This document shows, one piece after another, positions 18,027 through 25,811 of a DNA stretch of 64,000 nucleotides. Made by a program: the position numbers and the translations under genes. Source of the stretch: an uncultured Shimia sp. (lineage in GTDB: Bacteria; Pseudomonadota; Alphaproteobacteria; Rhodobacterales; Rhodobacteraceae). Under the pieces are notes generated by a model that worked only from the letters and a program-made list of their open reading frames with translations, ran no database searches and was not told where the DNA came from. Position 1 is the stretch's first letter. Each line of letters begins with the position of its first letter. The stretch is from assembly GCF_947493595.1 (NCBI RefSeq), contig NZ_CANLRL010000002.1, positions 558,001 to 622,000 on the forward strand, in the 5' to 3' direction.

Positions 18027-19165
18027 AAGTTTTGATCGCTGTCACCCATCTTCTGGGCACCGGGCATCTTTCGCGCGCGCTCACACTTGCCCGTGCCTTT
18101 ATGCGGGATGGGCATGAAGCGGTGGTCCTGTCAGGTGGTATGCCTGCGCCGCATTTGGACAGCAAAGGTGTTGCGCTGGTGCAGTTGCCGCCACTGGCCT
18201 CAAATGGTGTGGATTTCACCAAGCTGTTGACCGAATTGGGTGTTGAAGCGGACGCCGCCTACCGTGCAAAACGGCAAGCCATGATGGTCAAGGCGGTGGA
18301 AGATATGGCACCGGATGTGGTGATCACCGAGCTGTTCCCTTTTGGGCGGCGCAGTCTGACGGCTGAGTTTGAGGCCTTGTTGGAAGCGGCCCATGCTTTG
18401 CCTCAGCGTGCGTTGGTTTTGGCGTCGGTGCGGGACATTCTGGCACCGCCGTCCAAAGCCTCCAAAGCCGTTCGCGCCCGCGAGGTGATCAAGCAGTATT
18501 ACGATGGCATTCTGGTGCATGCTGATCCCGATCTGACCAAGCTGGAGTTGAGCTGGCCCCTAACCAGCGATGTGACCGCGATGTTGCGCTACACCGGCTA
18601 TGTGGCGCCGCCTGCGCCACAACCGCATCCGGACAATGTTGGCGCCGGTGAAATTGTGGTCAGCGCCGGGGGTGGTGCTGTCGGGCAGACATTGTTTGAA
18701 TGTGCGATCAAAGCCGCCAAGCGCAGCCCGTTGCGCTGGCGTCTGTTGGTGGGCGGCGCCAATGCCGAGGCGCGGATTGCGGAGCTTAAAACGCTGGCGG
18801 GTGATCCGATGATCAAGATTGAACCGGTGCGGTCTGATTTCCGGCAAATGCTGCACCATGTGACCGCCTCGGTCAGCATGTGCGGCTACAACACCGCGCT
18901 CGACGTGCTGCAAACCGGCGTGCCAGCGGTGTTTGTGCCGTTTGATGATGGTGGCGAAGTTGAGCAAACCCTACGCGCGCGGGCCTTGTCCGTGCAGCCA
19001 GGCATCGAGGTGCTCAGCGCCACCGATCTGACCCCACAAAGCCTGATGGCGGAGATCAAGCGTGTGGCCGTCAAGGACCGGCGCAGCCCGTCCGGCCTGC
19101 GCATGAACGGCGCGACGGAGAGCGTGCGCATCGCCCAAGACATGCTGGCGGAGCTGCGCAGGTGA
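18023..19165 (+). CDS. Second MurG-like (GT28-fold, COG4671-type) glycosyltransferase
   Basis: 380 residues. The N-terminal lobe opens VLIAVTHLLGTGHLSRALTL, the same GLGH/GTGH-L-R/S-R-A loop seen in the enzyme at 13900. The C-terminal lobe has VVSAGGGAVGQTL (about 211-223) and SMCGYNTALDVLQTGVPAVF (about 288-307), the GT28 donor-binding segment. The two proteins are clearly the same family but not close duplicates. ATGA overlap on the upstream side and GTGA overlap with the deacetylase start downstream. Substrate unknown. Confidence 0.75.
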   Translation: MKVLIAVTHLLGTGHLSRALTLARAFMRDGHEAVVLSGGMPAPHLDSKGVALVQLPPLASNGVDFTKLLTELGVEADAAYRAKRQAMMVKAVEDMAPDVVITELFPFGRRSLTAEFEALLEAAHALPQRALVLASVRDILAPPSKASKAVRAREVIKQYYDGILVHADPDLTKLELSWPLTSDVTAMLRYTGYVAPPAPQPHPDNVGAGEIVVSAGGGAVGQTLFECAIKAAKRSPLRWRLLVGGANAEARIAELKTLAGDPMIKIEPVRSDFRQMLHHVTASVSMCGYNTALDVLQTGVPAVFVPFDDGGEVEQTLRARALSVQPGIEVLSATDLTPQSLMAEIKRVAVKDRRSPSGLRMNGATESVRIAQDMLAELRR

Positions 19166-19917
19166 GGATTGACTGGACGCCGCTCCGGACGGAACTGGCG
19201 CAGTGGCGCGCGGACGGGCTGGAACTGCCCTTTTGGTGGCGGGATGACGACGCGGTTGCCCCGACTGAGGCGCTTGATCAGCTTGCGTCATTGAGCACGG
19301 CAACAGAAGTCCCGGTGCATTTGGCGATCATACCCAAAGACGCAACCGAGGCTTTGGCGCGAGACCTGCCAGAGTGTTTTGTGCCGGTTGTGCATGGCTG
19401 GGCGCATGTCAGCCACACGCCGGAGGGCGTCAAAAACGCCGAGTTTGGGGTGGGGCGCCCAGCTAGCGGGGCACTGGCGGACGCCTCTCAAGGTCTTGGT
19501 CGACTTCGCGCCCTGTTTGGCGTCAAGTTGGCGCCGATGTTTGTGCCGCCGTGGAACCGGATTGCGCCCGATGTTGTGGCCGGGCTGGCCGACGCGGGTT
19601 TTGACGCGGTATCAACCTACAATCCGCGCAAAACCGCACTGGCCGCCCCCGGAGTGGCGCAGATCAACACCCATATTGATCCGATTTTTTGGCGGGGACA
19701 CAGAGGCTTGGTGGATGTGGAGACTTTGGTGTCTCAAATAGTCACGCTGTTGCAAGACCGCCGCGCGGGCCTCACGGACATTCAAGAACCCTTGGGATAT
19801 CTCACGCACCACCTTGTGCATGACGCCGATATCTGGGAGTTTTCGCGGCAGTTTTTGCTGGAAATTTGCGAGGGGCCGGTGCGGCTCTATCGCCACGATG
19901 GAAAGGGCAATCTATGA
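19162..19917 (+). CDS. Polysaccharide deacetylase-like (CE4-fold) protein
   Basis: 251 residues, starting at a GTG that overlaps the previous stop. FWWRDDDAV (about 24-32) matches the metal-binding Asp-Asp motif of CE4 deacetylases, VVHGWAH (about 76-82) resembles the HxxxH half, and MFVPPWNRI (about 126-134) matches the RxPW-type catalytic segment. It would remove N- or O-acetyl groups from a sugar or lipid-linked sugar; it has no signal peptide, so it would act in the cytoplasm, before export. This placement fits de-N-acetylation of a glycan intermediate. Enzyme class likely, substrate unknown. Confidence 0.72.
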   Translation: MRIDWTPLRTELAQWRADGLELPFWWRDDDAVAPTEALDQLASLSTATEVPVHLAIIPKDATEALARDLPECFVPVVHGWAHVSHTPEGVKNAEFGVGRPASGALADASQGLGRLRALFGVKLAPMFVPPWNRIAPDVVAGLADAGFDAVSTYNPRKTALAAPGVAQINTHIDPIFWRGHRGLVDVETLVSQIVTLLQDRRAGLTDIQEPLGYLTHHLVHDADIWEFSRQFLLEICEGPVRLYRHDGKGNL

Positions 19918-20390
19918 GCCGTTTGAACAGCATGATGCGGCGTTTGGCAGCGCAGGCCGATGGGCTGGAGTGGGGCAACACCATGGTGGACAGCCTCAAG
20001 GGCGATTTCCTCGACATGGGGCTGGGCAATGGCCGCACCTATGACCACATTCGCGAGATTGCGCCGGAGCGGCGCATCTGGGTGATTGACCGCGCGTTGA
20101 ACTGTCACCATTCCTGTGTGCCACCTGAGGAGGATTTCCTGCAGGGTGAGGCCGAGGAGATGCTCAAAAAGATGGCGGCGGACGGCACCAAAGTGGCCAT
20201 GGCGCATTATGACTTTGGCTTTGGCGACAAAGAGAAAGACGTGGCCGAGGCGGCGCGGCTGTCTGCCATGGTCAAAGAGATCATGTTGCCGGGTGGTGTG
20301 CTGGTCTCTGGTCAGCCGCTGGTTGGATTTGAGCAGGTGCGGGGGCCAAAAACCGTGGCGCCAGAGCGGTATTATTTCTACAGAACATAA
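19914..20390 (+). CDS. SAM-dependent methyltransferase-like protein
   Basis: 158 residues from the ATG at 19914 (ATGA overlap with the deacetylase). FLDMGLGNGRTYDHI (about 23-37) is the motif I glycine loop of class I methyltransferases, followed by an acidic strand end (WVIDRAL). A later strand VAMAHYDFGFGD could form motif IV. The protein is short, lacking an obvious acceptor domain. It contains CHHSCVPP, an unusual Cys/His cluster of unknown meaning. Last gene of the glycan cluster, immediately followed by a strong terminator. Confidence 0.7.
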   Translation: MSRLNSMMRRLAAQADGLEWGNTMVDSLKGDFLDMGLGNGRTYDHIREIAPERRIWVIDRALNCHHSCVPPEEDFLQGEAEEMLKKMAADGTKVAMAHYDFGFGDKEKDVAEAARLSAMVKEIMLPGGVLVSGQPLVGFEQVRGPKTVAPERYYFYRT

Positions 20391-20395
20391 AGAAG

Positions 20396-20421
20396 CGCCC
20401 GGTCAGTGACCGGGCGTTTTT
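20396..20421 (+). terminator. Rho-independent terminator of the glycan cluster
   Basis: Perfect nine-base-pair stem CGCCCGGTC / GACCGGGCG (20396-20404, 20408-20416), three-base loop, then TTTTT. It lies six bases after the methyltransferase stop and separates it from convergent trhO. Confidence 0.9.
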
Positions 20422-20443
20422 CATTGTCTCAGTGCTTGAAGGC

Positions 20444-21352
20444 TTAGTCCAAGCCGATGATGTGCTGCTCGCCCCGTTGACGCGCCAGAGTCATTTGTTT
20501 CTGACGTTCCCGGAACCGTTCTTTGTCACCTTCGGAATATTCATCGACACATTGGTGACAGCTCACTCCAGCTTCATATTCCGGACGTTCCTGATCCGCA
20601 GGTAGGATCGGGCGACGGCAAGCGTGACACAGCAGGTGCGGGCCTTCTTTCAGCCCATGTCCAACCGACACACGGCCATCAAACACAAAACACTCACCAT
20701 CCCAGGTGCTCTCTTCCTGCGGCACCTCTTCGAGATACTTCAGGACGCCCCCTTTCAGGTGATAGACGTCCTCCACACCCTGGCTCATCAGGAAGTTGGT
20801 GGACTTCTCACAGCGAATGCCGCCGGTGCAGAACATCGCCACCCGTTTGTTGTGAAAACGCTCTTTGTTTTCTTCCCACCACGCCGGGAACTCACGGAAC
20901 GTCGCGGTTTCCGGGTCAATCGCGCCCTGGAAGGTGCCAATGGCCACTTCGTAGTCATTACGCGTGTCGATGGTGACCACGTCAGGGGATTGGATCAACT
21001 CGTTCCAGTCTTCCGGGTTCACGTAGTTGCCAACATGCGCGGTGGGATCGACATTGGGTTGGCCCAGCGTCACGATCTCTTTTTTGAGTTTCACCTTCAT
21101 GCGCGGGAACGGTTTTTCCGCCGCGGTGCTCAGCTTCCACTCAAAGTTGGCGCAGCCGGGCAGTTTTTGAATGTAGGCAATCACCGCATCAATGCCAGCG
21201 CGCGGACCAGCGATGGTACCGTTGATGCCCTCATGGGCCAACAGCAAAGTGCCGGTGATTTCGTGCTTCTGACAGAAGTCCAGCAAAGGCGCCCGCAGGG
21301 CCTCGTGGTTGTCAAACGTGGTGAAGTGATAGAGAGCGCAGACTGTAAACAT
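20444..21352 (-). CDS. trhO: tRNA uridine(34) hydroxylase TrhO (YceA), rhodanese domain
   Basis: 302 residues. TrhO catalyses oxygen-dependent 5-hydroxylation of wobble uridine 34 in several tRNAs. N-terminal acylphosphatase-like domain (HEGINGTIAG, about 40-49), central rhodanese domain with the active-site loop FCTGGIRCEKST (Cys175 and Cys181), and a C-terminal zinc-finger-like region with CHAC and CHQC pairs (about 243-267). Convergent with the glycan cluster and separated from it by the terminator. Single gene. Confidence 0.92.
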   Translation of the reverse strand: MFTVCALYHFTTFDNHEALRAPLLDFCQKHEITGTLLLAHEGINGTIAGPRAGIDAVIAYIQKLPGCANFEWKLSTAAEKPFPRMKVKLKKEIVTLGQPNVDPTAHVGNYVNPEDWNELIQSPDVVTIDTRNDYEVAIGTFQGAIDPETATFREFPAWWEENKERFHNKRVAMFCTGGIRCEKSTNFLMSQGVEDVYHLKGGVLKYLEEVPQEESTWDGECFVFDGRVSVGHGLKEGPHLLCHACRRPILPADQERPEYEAGVSCHQCVDEYSEGDKERFRERQKQMTLARQRGEQHIIGLD

Positions 21353-21411
21353 AACGCCCCATTACGCCTATTTTATAGGTCTATCAAGCCTCACCCCCCT
21401 GTGGCGTTTTG

Positions 21412-22158
21412 TCAGAGGAATGTGCTGATACCACCCCAGAGCAGGCGCAGGGCGATCAGGATCAGCAATACGTTGAGCACTTTGTGAAATCCGTGGTCAC
21501 TCATCCGGCCCAGCACATGTTTGCCCACCCAGGTGCCCGCCGCGCCACAGGCGATCAGCCCGGTGATGAACAGCGCCCAGGGGGCAAAGCCAAACCCCAG
21601 AGCGGCAAACATAGCCACCTTGAGGCCGTGCTGTACCGTCATCAGGGCAGCGTGGGTGGCCACATGGGTGTGACGGTCAAGCTGCATGGTTTTTACGTAA
21701 GCGGCCACAAACGGTCCGGTCGCGCCAAAGAACATGGTCAGAAATGAAGAAAACGCGCCCGCCCCAATCGGCCACTTGCCAATCCACGCAGGCGTTTTTC
21801 CGAGCACAACCCACAGCAGGAACAGGCCAATACCAATTTGCACAGTAGCCGGGGGCAGGCTCACCGCCACACTGCCGCCAATCGCCACGCCGATGAGGGC
21901 ACCGATGGTAAAGGCAGGTAAAGCGCTGCGCAGGATGTGGCTGCGGAACATGGTGGCGCGCACGGCGTTGGAGCCCAGCTGCACCACGCCATGTACAGGG
22001 ATCAGCGCCGCTGGCGGGAGGATCACGGCGGCCACCGCCAGGAAGATCGCCCCACCGCCAATGCCAAGCGCAGCGGTCATCAAAGAGGTGGCAAAGCTCA
22101 CCGCCAAAAGGAATATCGCATGGGCTTGGGACAGGTCTGGCGGGAGTAGGTCAATCAT
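21412..22158 (-). CDS. TauE/SafE-family sulfite/organic anion exporter-like membrane protein
   Basis: 248 residues, seven to eight hydrophobic helices. The first repeat has GIGGGAIFLAVAAVI (about 33-47) and the second repeat has FFGATGPFVAAY (about 142-153), the two internally related halves of TauE/SafE transporters. The family exports sulfite, sulfoacetate or other anions; the substrate here is unknown and there are no sulfur genes nearby. Separated from trhO by 59 bases. Confidence 0.82.
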   Translation of the reverse strand: MIDLLPPDLSQAHAIFLLAVSFATSLMTAALGIGGGAIFLAVAAVILPPAALIPVHGVVQLGSNAVRATMFRSHILRSALPAFTIGALIGVAIGGSVAVSLPPATVQIGIGLFLLWVVLGKTPAWIGKWPIGAGAFSSFLTMFFGATGPFVAAYVKTMQLDRHTHVATHAALMTVQHGLKVAMFAALGFGFAPWALFITGLIACGAAGTWVGKHVLGRMSDHGFHKVLNVLLILIALRLLWGGISTFL

Positions 22159-22197
22159 GCCGCCACTATGCGGTGAAATGGCTTGGGATCAAGACCT

Positions 22198-23055
22198 TCA
22201 CCTGATCCCCAACATCTCCCGCGCTTCCGCCGGGCTGGCAATGCCCCGCCCTGTGTTGGTGGCGCAGGTGACCAAAGCTTCAATCAATTGTCCGTTCGAA
22301 CGGGTTTTTTCGCCATTGGGCAAATAAAACGTGTCCTCCACCCCGGTGCGCAACATGCCGCCAAGCTCGGCGGCTTTTTGGTGGGTGTCCCAAATCTCGC
22401 TGCGCCCAATCAGGGTGGCTTGCCAGAAACTACCTTCCAGCAGGTATGGCATCAGGAATTCCAGCAATGTCGGGTCCACGGGCATGCCGGAAGCCACACC
22501 CATGACAAGGTTATACTGCGCACGGGTGGTCATGCCGTTTTGCACATACATCGCCACAGAGCGCACGATGCCGGTGTCAAAGCACTCAAGCTCTGGAATT
22601 GTGTTGGTCTCTGCCATCACATCGAGATGGTCCTGAATTTTGGAGGGCTGGTTCTCAAACAGCATCGGGGGCCAAGCCCACTCTCCATTGCTGCGCAGCT
22701 TGAGATAGTTGAGTGAGCCGGCGTTGCAGGCGGCGATTTCGGGCTTGAGCGCACGGATGCAGTCGAGCGCACAAGAATAATCCGGCCCCACCACGCCGGT
22801 GGTGGCGTTGATTAGGATGTCGGGGCAGGCGTCGCGGATGGCGTCGACAATCTCCGTCGCCACCTTGGGGTCCCAGCTTGGCAGGTGGCCCTTGCCCGCG
22901 TCCTGCTGGCGGAAGTGGATGTGGATCACGGCGGCGCCCGCGTCTATCGCCTCACGTGCTGAAGCGGCGCACTCCGCGGGCGTGACCGGCACGGGGTGCT
23001 GCGTTGGATCGGTCAGAACGCCGTTGAGCGCACAGGTTAGGATGGCTTTGTCCAT
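22198..23055 (-). CDS. Beta-keto acid cleavage enzyme (BKACE, DUF849)
   Basis: 285 residues from the ATG at 23055, which has a strong AGGAGGGG ribosome-binding site; the frame is open upstream but without a good signal. The TIM-barrel N-terminus DKAILTCALNGVLTDP and the metal-binding AVIHIHFR (His45 and His47) are diagnostic of the family founded by the 3-keto-5-aminohexanoate cleavage enzyme Kce. Family members use acetyl-CoA to split a beta-keto acid into acetoacetate and a new acyl-CoA. It follows the DinB-fold gene by one base, as the last gene of the carboxylase operon. The keto acid is not known. Confidence 0.88.
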   Translation of the reverse strand: MDKAILTCALNGVLTDPTQHPVPVTPAECAASAREAIDAGAAVIHIHFRQQDAGKGHLPSWDPKVATEIVDAIRDACPDILINATTGVVGPDYSCALDCIRALKPEIAACNAGSLNYLKLRSNGEWAWPPMLFENQPSKIQDHLDVMAETNTIPELECFDTGIVRSVAMYVQNGMTTRAQYNLVMGVASGMPVDPTLLEFLMPYLLEGSFWQATLIGRSEIWDTHQKAAELGGMLRTGVEDTFYLPNGEKTRSNGQLIEALVTCATNTGRGIASPAEAREMLGIR

Positions 23056-23056
23056 C

Positions 23057-23857
23057 TTACCCCTCCTGCTTGTGGCGGCTGCCGTTTGCAGGGGGTGTTT
23101 CTGGCGGACCGGCAAAACACTGCGCGTTGGTCATCCAGGTTTGCGCCACTTCGCCGGTGGCGGTCAGTGATGTGTCCCCAAAGGCGCGGGTTTGGGTGAC
23201 AACGGCCGCAAAATCTGTGGCGGGGCCAGTGATGCTGTCGCTGTTGTCCTCACCAAATTCCCAGACAGCCCCAGACGGTGCGGTCAGCGTAAGCTTGGGC
23301 ATGGTCTCGGGCACCGGCAGGCCGTGCACCTGATGGGACCAACCGAAGGTGTTCACGCCAAGGATCACGATGTTTTTGATGCGGTCGCTGTCCGCGCGGG
23401 TCCTGCCCAGCAGATCAAACACCTCAAACCCATGCGCCCAGGTTTCCATTTGTCGAGCTGTCATAGACGAGCGTGCCGACATCGACGGACCAACCCACGG
23501 CAGACGCGCCTTGGGGTCCATATCCCGCCAGCGGGTTGCGATGTCGCGCGCCGTCTCGATCCAAACGGCGCGCAACTCTGCACCGCGCTCCATTATGGTT
23601 TCATTTTCATAGCTGCGCAGAGAACCCGTGGCCTTGAGCGAGGCCATCGCCTCGCCCATGCGCGCCATAAAGGCGGCTTCGTCGGAGGCAGAGAGGTCCG
23701 CGCCGGTGTTCCAGAAATGCAGGTGCACCAGCACGTCTTCGATGGTCCAGCCTTTGAACTGGGTTTGGGTGCGCAGTTTCGCGTCCGACAAGCCAGACAA
23801 GGCGTCATGCAGCACTTCGGATTCGGTGAGAAAATCGTCAGCTTGGGTGAGGGTCAT
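23057..23857 (-). CDS. DinB/MDMPI-fold metal-binding protein (TIGR03084-like)
   Basis: 266 residues. The N-terminal helical bundle contains WTIEDVLVHLHFWNTGADL (about 37-55), with histidines placed as in DinB and mycothiol-dependent maleylpyruvate isomerase proteins, and a third histidine in ARQMETWAHGFEVFDLLG. The overall pattern fits TIGR03084, which often sits with acyl-CoA metabolism genes. Alphaproteobacteria use glutathione, not mycothiol, so the cofactor is uncertain. Start overlaps the biotin carboxylase stop by four bases; the next gene follows one base after the stop. Role in the pathway unknown. Confidence 0.75.
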   Translation of the reverse strand: MTLTQADDFLTESEVLHDALSGLSDAKLRTQTQFKGWTIEDVLVHLHFWNTGADLSASDEAAFMARMGEAMASLKATGSLRSYENETIMERGAELRAVWIETARDIATRWRDMDPKARLPWVGPSMSARSSMTARQMETWAHGFEVFDLLGRTRADSDRIKNIVILGVNTFGWSHQVHGLPVPETMPKLTLTAPSGAVWEFGEDNSDSITGPATDFAAVVTQTRAFGDTSLTATGEVAQTWMTNAQCFAGPPETPPANGSRHKQEG

Positions 23858-25809
23858 GATGGGTCTTCCATAGTCAGGATCAGCGCGCCTTTGGACAGCT
23901 GTTGTCCCGCCTCAATGTGGAGCGCGGCGACAACGCCGTCGGTGTTGGCGGTCAATTGATGTTGCATTTTCATGGCTTCAAGCACGGCCAGCGTGTCGCC
24001 TTTTAGGACGGTGTCCCCTGCGGCCACATTGAGCGACACCAACAGGCCGGGCATCGGCGCGGTGAGTGCGCCGGTTGAAGCCGCGTTGGTTGTGGCCCAA
24101 GGCTGCGCGCGGGTGACATGCAGGTGGTGGCCTGCGGTTTGCAGGTAGAGACCGCTCGTTCCGTCAGGCGCGTGATGTGCGGTGGCTCGCAACCCATCGA
24201 CGCGGAAATCGCTTGAGACCGTGTGGGTCCAGCCGTCGCCAGAAACCGTGATGTGATCCGTTCCAACGCCCGTTGCGGTGAGCGGATACGTTTCATCATA
24301 AAGCGAGAGGTCTAGCGGAATGGGCAAGCCGCCGTCGCTGGAAAATCCTGCGAGAGTGGTGTCGGGCAGCAGGCTTTGCGCCTGTGCGGCGTCCCCTTCG
24401 CTGCGCAGCAAAAGTTCGGCCGCAAGGGTAATGGATTGCGACGTGAGGGCTGTCTGCGGTGGACCTTCAGGATACGTGGCGTCCAAAAATGATGTCGTGG
24501 CGATGCCGTCCTGCACCTCGGCGTGATCGAGCAGGTCACGTAAGAACGCCACGTTGGTGGTCACGCCCAGAACTGCCGCATTGTCCAGTGCCTTGGTCAG
24601 CGTGCGCAGCGCTTCATCGCGGGTGTCCCCATAGGCAATGAGCTTGGCCAGCATCGGGTCATAGTATGGAGTGACCTCGTCACCGTTGCGCACCCCAGTG
24701 TCGATGCGAAGGGTGTTATCCATTTCAAACTTATGAATTTTTCCAATGGACGGCAGAAAGCCATTGGCGGGATCTTCGGCATAGAGTCGGACTTCAATGG
24801 CGTGTCCCGTGAGTGTGACGTCCTCTTGGGAGACAGGCAGTGGCCTGCCCTGCGCGACGGCGATTTGCAGCGCCACGAGGTCCAGGCCCGTGACCATCTC
24901 GGTCACTGGATGCTCGACCTGAAGGCGGGTGTTCATCTCAAGGAAATAGAAATCCTCTCCGTTTTCATCGAGCAGAAACTCAACCGTGCCCGCGCCGACG
25001 TAGCTTACCGATTTGGCCGCAGCAATGGCGGCTTTTTCCATACGCTTGCGTATGGTTTGAGGCATTCCAGGCGCGGGGGCTTCCTCAATCACCTTTTGAT
25101 GGCGGCGCTGCACAGAGCAGTCCCGCTCGCCCAAGGCAATTGTGTTGCCGGCATGATCCGCAAAGACCTGAATTTCGATATGGCGGGCGTTTTGCACGGC
25201 GCGTTCCAGGATCAGCGTGTCATTGCCAAAAGCCGCGCTGGCTTCCGCGCGGGCCAAGGTGAGCGCCTCTAGCAGGTCGTCCAAGTTTGCGACCAGCCGC
25301 ATCCCTTTGCCGCCGCCACCCGCTGCGGCTTTGACCATGAGCGGCACGCCGATGTCCTGCGCGTGAGACAGCAGTGTCGCATCAGTTTGGTCATCGCCTT
25401 GAAAGCCGGGAACGCAGGGCACCCCGGCGTCCAGCATATGCGTGTTGGCGATGGCTTTGTCGCCCATGATCTCGATGGCCTTGGCGGATGGTCCGACAAA
25501 GACGAGACCTGCGCGTTCAACTGCGCGGGCAAAATCTGCGTTTTCTGACAGGAAGCCATAGCCGGGATGGATCGCCCCAGCACCGGAGGCTTTGGCGGCC
25601 GCCAAAATGACGTCAACGTTGAGATAGCTGTCTGCGGCAGAGGCGGGGCCGATGGGGTGCGCCTCATCCGCCATGGACACATGCAGCGCCTCTGCATCAG
25701 CGTCCGAATAGACCGCAATCGTGCGCAGCCCGAGGTCGCGCGCGGTGCGGATGATGCGGCAGGCGATTTCACCGCGGTTGGCAATCAGAAGGGTGTCGAA
25801 TTTGCGCAT
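23854..25809 (-). CDS. Acyl-CoA carboxylase alpha subunit (biotin carboxylase plus BCCP)
   Basis: About 651 residues with the domain order biotin carboxylase (RKFDTLLIANRGEIACRIIR at the N-terminus, ATP loop KAAAGGGGKGMRLV, FLEMNTRLQVEHPVTE), a middle BT domain, and a C-terminal biotinyl domain with EAMKM, whose lysine (about residue 615) carries biotin. It carboxylates biotin with ATP and bicarbonate for the beta subunit encoded upstream. A GTG at 25815 overlaps the previous stop, but GAGG lies eight bases before the ATG at 25809, which I chose. Closest by layout to methylcrotonyl-, geranyl- or propionyl-CoA carboxylases; the substrate is decided by the beta subunit. Confidence 0.9.
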   Translation of the reverse strand: MRKFDTLLIANRGEIACRIIRTARDLGLRTIAVYSDADAEALHVSMADEAHPIGPASAADSYLNVDVILAAAKASGAGAIHPGYGFLSENADFARAVERAGLVFVGPSAKAIEIMGDKAIANTHMLDAGVPCVPGFQGDDQTDATLLSHAQDIGVPLMVKAAAGGGGKGMRLVANLDDLLEALTLARAEASAAFGNDTLILERAVQNARHIEIQVFADHAGNTIALGERDCSVQRRHQKVIEEAPAPGMPQTIRKRMEKAAIAAAKSVSYVGAGTVEFLLDENGEDFYFLEMNTRLQVEHPVTEMVTGLDLVALQIAVAQGRPLPVSQEDVTLTGHAIEVRLYAEDPANGFLPSIGKIHKFEMDNTLRIDTGVRNGDEVTPYYDPMLAKLIAYGDTRDEALRTLTKALDNAAVLGVTTNVAFLRDLLDHAEVQDGIATTSFLDATYPEGPPQTALTSQSITLAAELLLRSEGDAAQAQSLLPDTTLAGFSSDGGLPIPLDLSLYDETYPLTATGVGTDHITVSGDGWTHTVSSDFRVDGLRATAHHAPDGTSGLYLQTAGHHLHVTRAQPWATTNAASTGALTAPMPGLLVSLNVAAGDTVLKGDTLAVLEAMKMQHQLTANTDGVVAALHIEAGQQLSKGALILTMEDPS

Positions 25810-25811
25810 GC

